Source: Pseudomonas sp. FeN3W (lineage in GTDB: Bacteria; Pseudomonadota; Gammaproteobacteria; Pseudomonadales; Pseudomonadaceae). Taken from it: DNA of 64,000 nt. The first letter of the stretch is position 1, and each line of letters begins with the position of its first letter. The position numbers and the translations under genes were made by a program. The notes beneath the pieces were generated by a model. The model did no database searches. It worked only from the letters and a program-made list of their open reading frames with translations, and was not told where the DNA came from. Of this stretch, positions 24,075 through 31,867 are shown in pieces. The DNA is taken from assembly GCA_030263805.2 (NCBI GenBank), contig CP136010.1, positions 1,193,001 to 1,257,000 of the forward strand, given 5' to 3'.

Positions 24075-26405
24075 TCAGCGTGGCAATGCATAGGCGATCA
24101 CCGAATCACCGGCTTTGGTGCCCAGCGAGCCATGTCCGCCGGCGACCACCACCACTATTTGCCGACCAGAGCGGCTCTCGTAGGTCATCGGCGTGGCCTG
24201 ACCGCCGGCCGGCAGACGCGCTTTCCATAGCTCGCGACCGGTGCTGACATCGTAGGCACGCAGGTAGTAGTCCAGCGTCCCGCTCAAGAACGCAACGCCA
24301 CCGGCGGTGAGCATCGGCCCGCCAAGGCTCGGCACGCCCATCTTGAACGGCATCGGAATCGGCGCACGATCGCGCACCGTGCCGTTCTTGCGCAGCCAAT
24401 GGGTCTTGCCGGTACGCAGATCGGCGCCGGCCACGTAGCCCCACGGCGGCGCGGTACAAGGCAGGCCAATGGGCGAAACGAAGGCCTTCAGCTCCACGGC
24501 GAAAGGCGAACCGAAGTTTTCGTTGAGGAACGGCTCCTGCTCCGACACGTAGGTCGTCTCGTCATCCTCACGAGGGATCAGCTTCGAAGTGAAGGCCAGA
24601 TAGGCCGGCGTACTGAAGACCATCTGCCGCACCGGGTCCACGGCTACACCGCCCCAGTTGAACACGCCGAAATTGCCCGGATGGACCAGGGTGCCCTGGG
24701 TCGATGGTGGCGTGTAACGCCCTTCGTAGCGCAGCGAGTGGAACTGGATGTGGCACATCATCTGGTCGATCAGCGTGGCGCCCCACAGATCCTTGCCCTG
24801 CAGCTTCGGTGGCTCGTAAGACAATGCCGACTCTGGCTGCGTCTTGGCGACCCAGTCGCCCTCGGCCGCGCCCTGCGGCGCCGGCACCTCACGCACCGGC
24901 AGGATCGGCTCGCCCGTGCGGCGGTCGAGTACATAGATGTCGCCCTGTTTGGTCGGCGCCACCAGCGCGGGTACCGGGCCGTCCGCGGCCTGGATGTCGA
25001 TCAGGCTCGGCTGCGCCGGCACATCCATGTCCCAGAGGTCATGGCGCACGGTCTGGAAAACCCAGCGCAGCTGGCCGCTATCCAGATCGAGGGCAACGAT
25101 GGACGAGGAAAAACGCTCGCTGTTCTCGCTGCGCTGTCCGCCCCACTGATCCGGCACCTGATTGCCCAGCGGCACGTAGATCAGGCCCAGCACCTCGTCT
25201 GCACTGGAAATGCTCCAGCTGTTCGGGCTGCTCGCGCTGTAGGTCTGCCCGGCGGCGATCGGCGCTGTTTCATCGGGATTGCCCGGATCCCAGTTCCATT
25301 TCAGCTCGCCGGTATAGACGTCATAGGCACGGATGACGCCGGACGGCTCGTTGGCGCGAACGTTGTCATTCACCGCCCCGCCGACGATCACCAGATCACG
25401 CGCGACCACCGGCGGCGAGGTGGAATAGTAAAAACCTTCCTTCACGTGGGGCATGTTCGCCCAGAGATCCACCGCACCGTCATCGCCGAAGCCGGGGCAG
25501 ATCTCGCCGCTCTTCGCATCCAGCGCGATCAGCCTGGCATCGGCGGTCGGCATGAACAGGCGCTGCCGACAGACCTGGCCCTCGGCCGTCGGCGGCGATG
25601 CATGGTAGGAAAGCCCGCGGCAGGTCAGGTGCTGGCGATTGACCGAATGCGGCACCTCGGGATCGAAGCGCCAGCGCTCCTGGCCGGTTTCGGCGTCCAG
25701 CGCGATGACCAGATTATGCGGTGTGCACAGGTACAGGCTGTCATCGACCTTGAGCGGCGTGACTTCATAGGTGGTTTCATCCGGGTCGTCCGGACCGCGC
25801 AGATCACCGGTCTGGTAGTGCCACACCGGCTCCAGCCGCTCGACGTTGTGCGGCGTGATCTGCGCCAGCGGCGAGTAGCGCTGACCCTGCTGGGTGCGTC
25901 CATAGGCGTGCCAGTCGCCGGCCGGTACGGCATCGTCCATGGCAGGCGCTTCGGCCAAGGGCCGCGGCAGCATGCCCTTGATGTCGTGGCTGTCATGACC
26001 AACCGCGTACACCGCTGCGGCCCCCCAGAGCACGACCGCCAGCATCAGCGGCAGCGCGGCGCCACCCCAGGCGCGAAAACCGAAGTGCTGCCAGCCCAGC
26101 CGCTGTGCGATCCAGGGCGTCAGCAGCCACAACCCGAGCGGCGCGATGATGCTGCCGCGCGGCGCCAGTTGCCACCAGTCCAGCCCCACTTCATACAGTG
26201 CCCAACCGAACGCCCCGAGCATCAGTAGCGCGTAAACCCACAGCGCCGCACGGCGGCGCATCAGCAGCAGGATCCCGGTCAGCAGAAATCCCCCTGCGAC
26301 AATGGCGAAATACCAGGTACCGCCAAGGCTGACGACCTTCGCTCCCCCCGCACCGAGCGCAAGCCCGACGATGATGCAGAACACTCCGCTGATGACCACA
26401 GCCAC
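24075..26405 (-). CDS. gcd: Membrane-bound PQQ-dependent glucose dehydrogenase
   Basis: Oxidises glucose to gluconolactone in the periplasm and passes electrons to ubiquinone. The 776 residues match the family length (E. coli about 796). Five membrane helices occupy the first 150 residues; the rest is the eight-bladed propeller, with FRYSPLAQIT-like start (QRYSPLAQIT), VPLGNQVPDQWG and the closing AGGHGSLGTKAGDSVIAYALP. PQQ and calcium are expected cofactors, and no pqq genes are in the window. A second PQQ dehydrogenase gene lies 165 bp upstream in the same direction. Confidence 0.95.
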   Translation of the reverse strand: MAVVISGVFCIIVGLALGAGGAKVVSLGGTWYFAIVAGGFLLTGILLLMRRRAALWVYALLMLGAFGWALYEVGLDWWQLAPRGSIIAPLGLWLLTPWIAQRLGWQHFGFRAWGGAALPLMLAVVLWGAAAVYAVGHDSHDIKGMLPRPLAEAPAMDDAVPAGDWHAYGRTQQGQRYSPLAQITPHNVERLEPVWHYQTGDLRGPDDPDETTYEVTPLKVDDSLYLCTPHNLVIALDAETGQERWRFDPEVPHSVNRQHLTCRGLSYHASPPTAEGQVCRQRLFMPTADARLIALDAKSGEICPGFGDDGAVDLWANMPHVKEGFYYSTSPPVVARDLVIVGGAVNDNVRANEPSGVIRAYDVYTGELKWNWDPGNPDETAPIAAGQTYSASSPNSWSISSADEVLGLIYVPLGNQVPDQWGGQRSENSERFSSSIVALDLDSGQLRWVFQTVRHDLWDMDVPAQPSLIDIQAADGPVPALVAPTKQGDIYVLDRRTGEPILPVREVPAPQGAAEGDWVAKTQPESALSYEPPKLQGKDLWGATLIDQMMCHIQFHSLRYEGRYTPPSTQGTLVHPGNFGVFNWGGVAVDPVRQMVFSTPAYLAFTSKLIPREDDETTYVSEQEPFLNENFGSPFAVELKAFVSPIGLPCTAPPWGYVAGADLRTGKTHWLRKNGTVRDRAPIPMPFKMGVPSLGGPMLTAGGVAFLSGTLDYYLRAYDVSTGRELWKARLPAGGQATPMTYESRSGRQIVVVVAGGHGSLGTKAGDSVIAYALPR

Positions 26406-26570
26406 GGCCTATCTCCCTCGATCTTGTTATTCGAGCCACCACACTGCGACGGCCAGCAAGGCTGGCCATCATGAAAGTGGGACAGGCGACGGGCGGGAAT
26501 GCTCCGTGCACAACGGAGATTGGCGTGATGTGACTTGCCGCGACGGGGTGGAAGCCCCGCCTTTTGACGT

Positions 26571-27719
26571 TTACTGAGCGTCCAGACCAACCTGAAGCAA
26601 CTTACCGTCGCCCGCATCGGTCAGCAGATAGAGGTAACCGTCGGGCCCGACGCGTACGTCGCGGATGCGCGCGCCCAGGTCCTTGAGCAGGCGCTCTTCG
26701 CCGACCACGCGGTCGCCGTCGAGCTGCAGGCGTATCAGCGACTGATCCACCAGCGCGCCGATGAACAGGCTGTGCTGCCAACCGGGGAAACGCTCGGCAT
26801 CGTAGAACGCCATGCCGCTGACGCCCGGCGATTTCTTCCAGACGTGGTGCGGCGGCTCGGTGCCCTCGACCGTTTCGCCCTCCGCTTCAGGGATCGGCAG
26901 CATGCTGTAGTTGATGCCGTGAGTCGCCATCGGCCAGCCGTAGTTCTTGCCAGCCTGCGGAATGTTGACCTCGTCACCGCCGCGCGGGCCATGTTCGTGA
27001 GTCCAGAGCACGCCGCTCCAGGGGTTGAGAGCGGCTCCCTGCTGGTTGCGATGGCCGTAGGACCAGATTTCCGGCCGCACGCCGTCCTGGCCGACGAAGG
27101 GGTTGTCCTCCGGCACGCTGCCGTCCAGGCCGATGCGCACCACCTTGCCCTGATGCTTGTCGAGGTCCTGCGAGGTAGGCCGCTGGTTGTTTTCGCCAAG
27201 CGCGACGAACAGATGTCCGTTGCCGTCGAACACCAGCCGCGAGCCAAAATGCACTCCGGTGGAGAGCTTTGGCAGCTGACGGAAGATCACCTCGAAGTTT
27301 TCCAGCTGACTGGCATCGTCGCTCAATCGGCCGCGTCCGACCGCCGTTCCGGCCTTGCCCTGATCGCCGGCCTCGGCATAGGTCAGATAGACCAGGCGAT
27401 CCGCTTCGAAGGCCGGCGACAATCTCACGTCGAGCAAGCCACCCTGGGAGCGGGCGAAGACGTCCGGCACGCCGGCAAGCGGCTCGGAGAGGCTGCCGTC
27501 CAGACCGGCCACGCGCAGGCGACCGGGCCGTTCGGTCACCAGCATGCGCTTGCCATCCGGCAGAAAGGCCAGCGCCCAGGGATTCTCGAGGCCGCTGACG
27601 ATCTCCTTGACCGTTACCGGGCCCGCCTCGCTGGAGTGGCGTTCAGTTTCGGCGGCAGCCTGCAGCGAAGCGGCGATGGCAAAGCCACAGAGCGTGGTGC
27701 GAATGGCATGGCGCAGCAT
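26571..27719 (-). CDS. Soluble PQQ-dependent aldose sugar dehydrogenase (YliI/Asd type)
   Basis: A 382-residue periplasmic protein with signal peptide (about 1-23). Family motifs are VKEIVSGLENPWALAFLPDG, GLLDVRLSPAF, HFGSRLVFDGNGHLFVALGE, and WTHEHGPRGGDEVNIPQAGKN, the last typical of PQQ binding in soluble glucose/sorbosone dehydrogenases. E. coli YliI is about 371 residues. It would oxidise aldoses in the periplasm. With gcd next to it, the region forms a direct-oxidation pair. Confidence 0.92.
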   Translation of the reverse strand: MLRHAIRTTLCGFAIAASLQAAAETERHSSEAGPVTVKEIVSGLENPWALAFLPDGKRMLVTERPGRLRVAGLDGSLSEPLAGVPDVFARSQGGLLDVRLSPAFEADRLVYLTYAEAGDQGKAGTAVGRGRLSDDASQLENFEVIFRQLPKLSTGVHFGSRLVFDGNGHLFVALGENNQRPTSQDLDKHQGKVVRIGLDGSVPEDNPFVGQDGVRPEIWSYGHRNQQGAALNPWSGVLWTHEHGPRGGDEVNIPQAGKNYGWPMATHGINYSMLPIPEAEGETVEGTEPPHHVWKKSPGVSGMAFYDAERFPGWQHSLFIGALVDQSLIRLQLDGDRVVGEERLLKDLGARIRDVRVGPDGYLYLLTDAGDGKLLQVGLDAQ

Positions 27720-27834
27720 GGTCTTCCTCTCAGGTATCGATGTCGAGAAACGCTTATTTCGCGGCTAATTGAAGACCAGACGGCTCGTCGGATGGTTGCA
27801 AAAACGCTTCAAGAAATGACGGCCAGCAAAAACC

Positions 27835-27863
27835 TGAACAAATTTTGATCAAATCTGTATAAT
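27835..27863 (+). promoter_or_regulatory. Sigma70 promoter for the 59-residue protein gene
   Basis: Consensus TATAAT at 27858-27863, with TGAACA (4 of 6 to TTGACA) 17 bp upstream. The start codon at 27897 lies 34 bp beyond, with AAAGGAAA about 11 nt before it. Confidence 0.65.
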
Positions 27864-27896
27864 GCCCGGTTCGACTGATTAAAGGAAAAGCGATCC

Positions 27897-28076
27897 ATGG
27901 CCACTAAAACCACCAGCGCCAAGCGCAAGCCCGAACCCGCCACCGAAACCAGCCAGTCCCTCGCTGCGCAAATGGCCGCTTTCATCAAGGCCGGCGGTGA
28001 AGTCCAGACCATCCCCAACGGAGTGAGTGGTCAGACCCAGGGCCCATCCCGCCAGATCACCATCAGCAAGAAGTGA
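27897..28076 (+). CDS. Small basic protein with SutA-like segment
   Basis: A 59-residue protein. A lysine-rich, disordered-looking N-terminus (MATKTTSAKRKPEP) is followed by QSLAAQMAAFIKAGGEVQTI, a pattern that resembles the LAxxMxxFLxxGGxVQxI segment of the Pseudomonas RNA-polymerase-binding factor SutA, which is about 105 residues with an acidic N-terminus. The acidic arm is missing and replaced by a basic one, so this is at most a distant relative. It has a near-consensus promoter, suggesting steady expression. Confidence 0.75.
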   Translation: MATKTTSAKRKPEPATETSQSLAAQMAAFIKAGGEVQTIPNGVSGQTQGPSRQITISKK

Positions 28077-28156
28077 TCTGAACCGCTTTCGGCGAGCCGG
28101 CTTTATCATGGCTCGCCGCGTTCTACCCCCTCCTCTTTCTCGTCTCCGAGCGCACC

Positions 28157-28882
28157 ATGACCGACCCCGTACGCCTTGCCAAACGCCTCGCCGAGCAACT
28201 CGGCTGTTCCCGGCGCGAGGCCGAGCTGTATATCGAGGGAGGTTGGGTAACGGTCGACGGAGAACTGGTGGAAGCGCCGTTCATCAAGGTGCGCCCCGAA
28301 CAGCGCGTCGAACTGCGAGCCGGTGCCACCGCGAGGGAAATCGCGCCTGTGACGCTGCTCCTGCACAAGCCCGCCGGACTGGTGATCGGTGCCGATGTCG
28401 ACGGCACGCGCCGCGTACTTCAGGCCAGCGAGCACTGGAGCGACGACCCCAGCCGCAACGAAGCACTGCAGCGCCATCTGCTCCAGCAGAACCTGTTGTT
28501 GCCCCTGGACGCCGACGCCAGCGGGCTGACCGTCTTCAGCCAGCAACGCGAAGTGATCCGCCTGCTCACCAGCGCACGCGACAAGCTGGAGCAGGAATAC
28601 GTCGTCGAAGTCAGCGGCGAAGCCGAAGAGAACGGGCTGGCGTTGCTCGCCAAGGGCATCGGCCACCGCGGCAAGATCCTAGCCAAGGCCAAGGTCAGCT
28701 GGCAGAGCGAAAACCGTCTGCGCCTGGTGATCAAGGAACCCGCACCCGGCGAAGTCCGCCTGCTCTGTGAAGCCATCGGCCTGACGGTGCTTGCCTGCAA
28801 ACGCATTCGTATCGGCCGCCTGTCCATGGCCAAACTACCGGCCGGCCAGTGGCGTTTTCTCGGCGAGCACGAGCGTTTCTGA
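28157..28882 (+). CDS. Pseudouridine synthase, RsuA/RluF family, with S4 domain
   Basis: Expected to convert a uridine in rRNA to pseudouridine. The 241 residues open with an S4 RNA-binding domain (CSRREAELYIEGGWVTVDGE), then LLLHKPAGLVIG and the catalytic region LLPLDADASGLTV with D118. The family motif is GRLDxDTxGL; here the arginine is proline (P116) and the threonine is serine, an unusual variant. EYVVEVSGE and CEAIGLTVLACKRIRIG complete the fold. Closest in length to RluF-like proteins. Site specificity cannot be told. Confidence 0.88.
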   Translation: MTDPVRLAKRLAEQLGCSRREAELYIEGGWVTVDGELVEAPFIKVRPEQRVELRAGATAREIAPVTLLLHKPAGLVIGADVDGTRRVLQASEHWSDDPSRNEALQRHLLQQNLLLPLDADASGLTVFSQQREVIRLLTSARDKLEQEYVVEVSGEAEENGLALLAKGIGHRGKILAKAKVSWQSENRLRLVIKEPAPGEVRLLCEAIGLTVLACKRIRIGRLSMAKLPAGQWRFLGEHERF

Positions 28883-28989
28883 GGCCTCGCCAGCGCCGGC
28901 CGGCGGAGCACGCTTGCTTTACCTGTTCTGCTGAATCAGTCTTGAGGGCAATTCGCCACGATGGCGTTCTCACTCAAGACAGGACCGCG

Positions 28990-29760
28990 ATGCAGAAACT
29001 GATGCTCCTGCTGCTGACCGTTTTCCCGCTGAGCATCCTGGCTGCCGAGCCCGTCGCCGTATGGGCTTACCAACCCTCGCCTCCCTTTGCCTCCGGACAG
29101 AACCCTGGGCTCTCCGAAGCGCTGGTGCAACTGCTCAACGAGCATCCGACCAACCAGGACCGCTATCACTTCCAGCTGACCCAGTTGCCACGCAAACGGC
29201 TCGATGCGCGCCTCGAGAACAAGGAACCCGGCATCCTGCTATGGGCCACGCCGGACTTCTTTCCACAGCGCCTCACCGCCGGCGCCAGCTGGACCCGGCC
29301 GCTGCTGTGCGACATCCAGGATTTCGTTTCCCATAGCGACAAGCCGGTCGACTATGACGGCCCGAAGTCGCTGCACGGCCTGCGCATGGGCGGGATCCTC
29401 GGTCATCGCTACCGGGCGCTGGAAGACGACATCGACAAGGGCCTGATCCAGCGCGAAAACGTGCACAACGATCTGCAGAACCTGAACAAGCTGCTCAACC
29501 AGCGCATCGATGTCGCGCTGATGCCGCGCTCCTCACGGCTGTTCTTCAGCCTGACCGAGGTGCCTGACGCACCGCTGCATATTTCGCCACTTCCGCTCTA
29601 CGTCTTCGACCGGCATGTGCTCATGACCGCCAGCCTGCCGGCCGAAACCACGCAGTTCGTGCATCAGCTCATCGCCGACCTGCCGCACAGCGCACGCTGG
29701 CAGACCCTGCTCAGACGCTATGGCCTGCAAGAGATGAGCGCGCCCTGCCCGAACTATTGA
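28990..29760 (+). CDS. Periplasmic solute-binding protein, family 3-like
   Basis: From ATG 28990 a 256-residue protein with a cleavable signal peptide (LLLLTVFPLSILAAEP). The body has the two-lobed pattern of family 3 binding proteins: VWAYQPSPPFASGQNPGLSE, the hinge region KSLHGLRMGGILGHRY, and VALMPRSSRLFF. No transporter genes are adjacent, as is common for a Pseudomonas subgroup whose ligand is unknown. An upstream in-frame ATG at 28849 would place 47 unrelated residues before the signal peptide and was rejected. Confidence 0.85.
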   Translation: MQKLMLLLLTVFPLSILAAEPVAVWAYQPSPPFASGQNPGLSEALVQLLNEHPTNQDRYHFQLTQLPRKRLDARLENKEPGILLWATPDFFPQRLTAGASWTRPLLCDIQDFVSHSDKPVDYDGPKSLHGLRMGGILGHRYRALEDDIDKGLIQRENVHNDLQNLNKLLNQRIDVALMPRSSRLFFSLTEVPDAPLHISPLPLYVFDRHVLMTASLPAETTQFVHQLIADLPHSARWQTLLRRYGLQEMSAPCPNY

Positions 29761-29838
29761 GCGAACGTAAGCGCCACTGGCGAATCGAAGCTGGCACGGC
29801 TCATACTGGCGAAAAGAGAACGGAGTACCAATTCAGCC

Positions 29839-30387
29839 ATGAAAAAGGCACTGCTGGTCAGTCTGCTATTGACCCTCGGCGGCTGCGCCACTCAATCCTG
29901 CGACAGCGTCTGGAACGACCAGTGTCGTGCAGAGCGGCTGCTTTACCAGAACGACCTGATGCAGGCGAAGATTCTGATTTCGATCGGCGACGAAGACAGC
30001 TACGAGCTCGCCCAGGCGCTGCTCGATCGCAGTGCGAAGCTGGATCGGCGCGGCGAGACGGAGTTCTACCAGGCCCTGCTGCTGGTCCGCCAGGGCCCGG
30101 AGCCATCGGAGGTGCTGGACCTGTTGGAGAAGGCCAAGCGCAAGGGCCACCCCCATGCGGTGGCGCTGCTCTACAAGATCTACCACGAGCCGTACCTGCT
30201 CAACGAAGCCGATCAGGCCCGCGCGGAACGCTACCGCGACGCCTACGGCGAGCTGGATGTCGCGCGCAGTGGCTATCCCTCCTTCGACAAATCGCTGGAA
30301 CTGGTCAATCAGCTGGTCGCCCCGCCACCGCCATCGGTCCCGTATCAGGCGCCCTGCCCGCAGCACTGTCTGGAACAGGCCCGCTAG
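29839..30387 (+). CDS. Lipoprotein of unknown function
   Basis: A 182-residue protein with a lipobox (LLLTLGGC) and mature Cys19-like start CATQSCD. The region LLDRSAKLDRRGETEFYQAL, then LLEKAKRKGHPHAVALLYKI looks like Sel1/TPR-type helical repeats. Cysteine pairs at both ends may form disulphides. It is probably anchored to the outer membrane. No partner is evident from neighbours. Confidence 0.82.
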   Translation: MKKALLVSLLLTLGGCATQSCDSVWNDQCRAERLLYQNDLMQAKILISIGDEDSYELAQALLDRSAKLDRRGETEFYQALLLVRQGPEPSEVLDLLEKAKRKGHPHAVALLYKIYHEPYLLNEADQARAERYRDAYGELDVARSGYPSFDKSLELVNQLVAPPPPSVPYQAPCPQHCLEQAR

Positions 30388-30417
30388 CTACGGCCCCAGG
30401 CGCCTGGGGTTACCGTT

Positions 30418-30606
30418 TCAGGGCGCGGGGGTCTGCAAGATCCGCGGCTCCTCGTCACCATCGGCCACCGCACGCGCCTCCTGCTCGGTGGCATAGGGGC
30501 CGCCGACGATGGTGCCGTTCAACTCCACCACCCAGCACACCGCCCAGGTCGGGCGCCAGGCCTTGGGTACATCTTCGCCGCTGAGGTGCTTGATCTGAGA
30601 GGTCAT
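30418..30606 (-). CDS. Small protein of unknown function
   Basis: A 62-residue frame with GGAG 7 nt before its ATG. It contains WAVCWVVELNGTIVGGPYAT followed by EQEARAVADGDEEP, which looks like a compact strand-turn-helix fold. Seen as a genuine conserved-type small gene because of the ribosome site and codon use, but no family is recognised. Confidence 0.65.
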   Translation of the reverse strand: MTSQIKHLSGEDVPKAWRPTWAVCWVVELNGTIVGGPYATEQEARAVADGDEEPRILQTPAP

Positions 30607-30785
30607 GGCTTTTCTCCACTGCTGCTGGGTAAGTCGGCCGTCCCGCCGTCGCCGGACGACTCGATGTAGGGAAGACCACAGGCCAGGCGCCTTTGCTCGC
30701 CGGCACCGACGAAACGGCTCCCAGCCGAACCCCCGTCGCTGCCGTGGCTCTACAGAACAGCCGCTGACGCCCGCGAGGAAAGACG

Positions 30786-31649
30786 ATGCGCCCCATTGCC
30801 AGCCTGCTCTTGCTGACCCTGCTCTGCGCCATGCTATTGAACGGCTGCAGCCGCGCCACCCTGGTCTATCGCAACCTGGATATGGTCGTGCCCTGGACGC
30901 TCAACGACTATCTCGACCTGGATAACCATCAGAAGGACGAGCTGCGAGAACGCCTGCGCGAGCATCTGGCCTGGCACTGCAGCACGCAATTGCCGGAACT
31001 GCTGGCCAGCCTCGAACGGCTGGAGCACGAAACTGCTAGCGGACAGCTCGATCGCCGCGACCTCGAGCCGCAGTACCGCGGCGTCCGCGACGCCATGCAC
31101 AGCATTGCCGTGCAGATCACCCCCACCGCAACGGACCTGCTGCGTGCCCTGAGCGACGAGCAGGTCACCGAACTGCGCAACGCGCTGGCGGAAAATCGAG
31201 AGGAATACCGGGAGAAATACCTGGCTCCTCCGCTGGAGCGACAGATTCGCGAGCGCGCCGAGCGCATGCAGAAGCGTTTGCAGTACTGGTTCGGCCAGTT
31301 GAACGCGGACCAGCGACAACGCGTGCTGCTCTGGTCTCACACCCTGAACGAGCAGAACAGCCGCTGGCTGGGCAACCGCGAGCGCTGGCAAGAGCTGCTG
31401 TTGGCCGCGGTCGAGCAGCGCCACCGCGACGATTTCGACGATCGCATCGCGCAGCTGCTGCAGGAGCGCGAGGCGTTGCTGAGTGCGAACGATCAGGCCG
31501 CGTTGCGGCGTGCCGAGCAGGCAGGGCTGGATCTGGTGGCCGACCTCTACACCCTCGCCGATGCCGGGCAGCGGACACACCTCAGTGGGCGCCTGGAGCA
31601 GTTGCGCACCGACTTCAGCGACCTGGAATGCCTGGCACCGACAGCCTGA
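30786..31649 (+). CDS. DUF6279 family lipoprotein
   Basis: A 287-residue protein with lipobox (MLLNGC) and the family opening SRATLVYRNLDMVVPWTLND followed by YLDLDNHQKDELRERLREHL. The rest is a long, all-helical chain of charged amphipathic helices. The family is common in Pseudomonas and its role is unknown; it is expected to face the periplasm from the outer membrane. A non-coding inverted-repeat element begins 4 bp after the stop codon. Confidence 0.88.
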   Translation: MRPIASLLLLTLLCAMLLNGCSRATLVYRNLDMVVPWTLNDYLDLDNHQKDELRERLREHLAWHCSTQLPELLASLERLEHETASGQLDRRDLEPQYRGVRDAMHSIAVQITPTATDLLRALSDEQVTELRNALAENREEYREKYLAPPLERQIRERAERMQKRLQYWFGQLNADQRQRVLLWSHTLNEQNSRWLGNRERWQELLLAAVEQRHRDDFDDRIAQLLQEREALLSANDQAALRRAEQAGLDLVADLYTLADAGQRTHLSGRLEQLRTDFSDLECLAPTA

Positions 31650-31652
31650 TCC

Positions 31653-31712
31653 CTAGGGTCTGTTGCCGTTTTATCGCGAGCCGCGTTGCTGCGAAATGGC
31701 AACAGACCCTAG
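31653..31712. repeat. Short non-coding inverted-repeat element (MITE-like), CTAG ends
   Basis: Sixty bases bounded by CTAG, with terminal inverted repeats GGGTCTGTTGCC / GGCAACAGACCC. The inner part (ATCGCGAGCCGCGTTGCTGCGA) is shared with the right end of the larger copy at 41766-42037, so this looks like a deletion derivative of the same family. The next 150 bp hold no gene. Confidence 0.8.
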
Positions 31713-31867
31713 CGGCCTGAGCGGTGAGTGGGTCGAGGCCAGTTCGGATGAACATGGCTGCGAGACAAGGCGCTGCGACGAGTCGGGCTATGGTGAGGAG
31801 CAGCACGGTATCGGGGCCATGGGCGCCGACTTGACCGACTGAACTTACCAAACAGGCCACTAACGGC

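Noticed and set aside
24399..26228. Long plus-strand frame opposite gcd
   Set aside because: Antisense shadow in GC-rich DNA; the minus strand encodes a clear PQQ dehydrogenase with all motifs.
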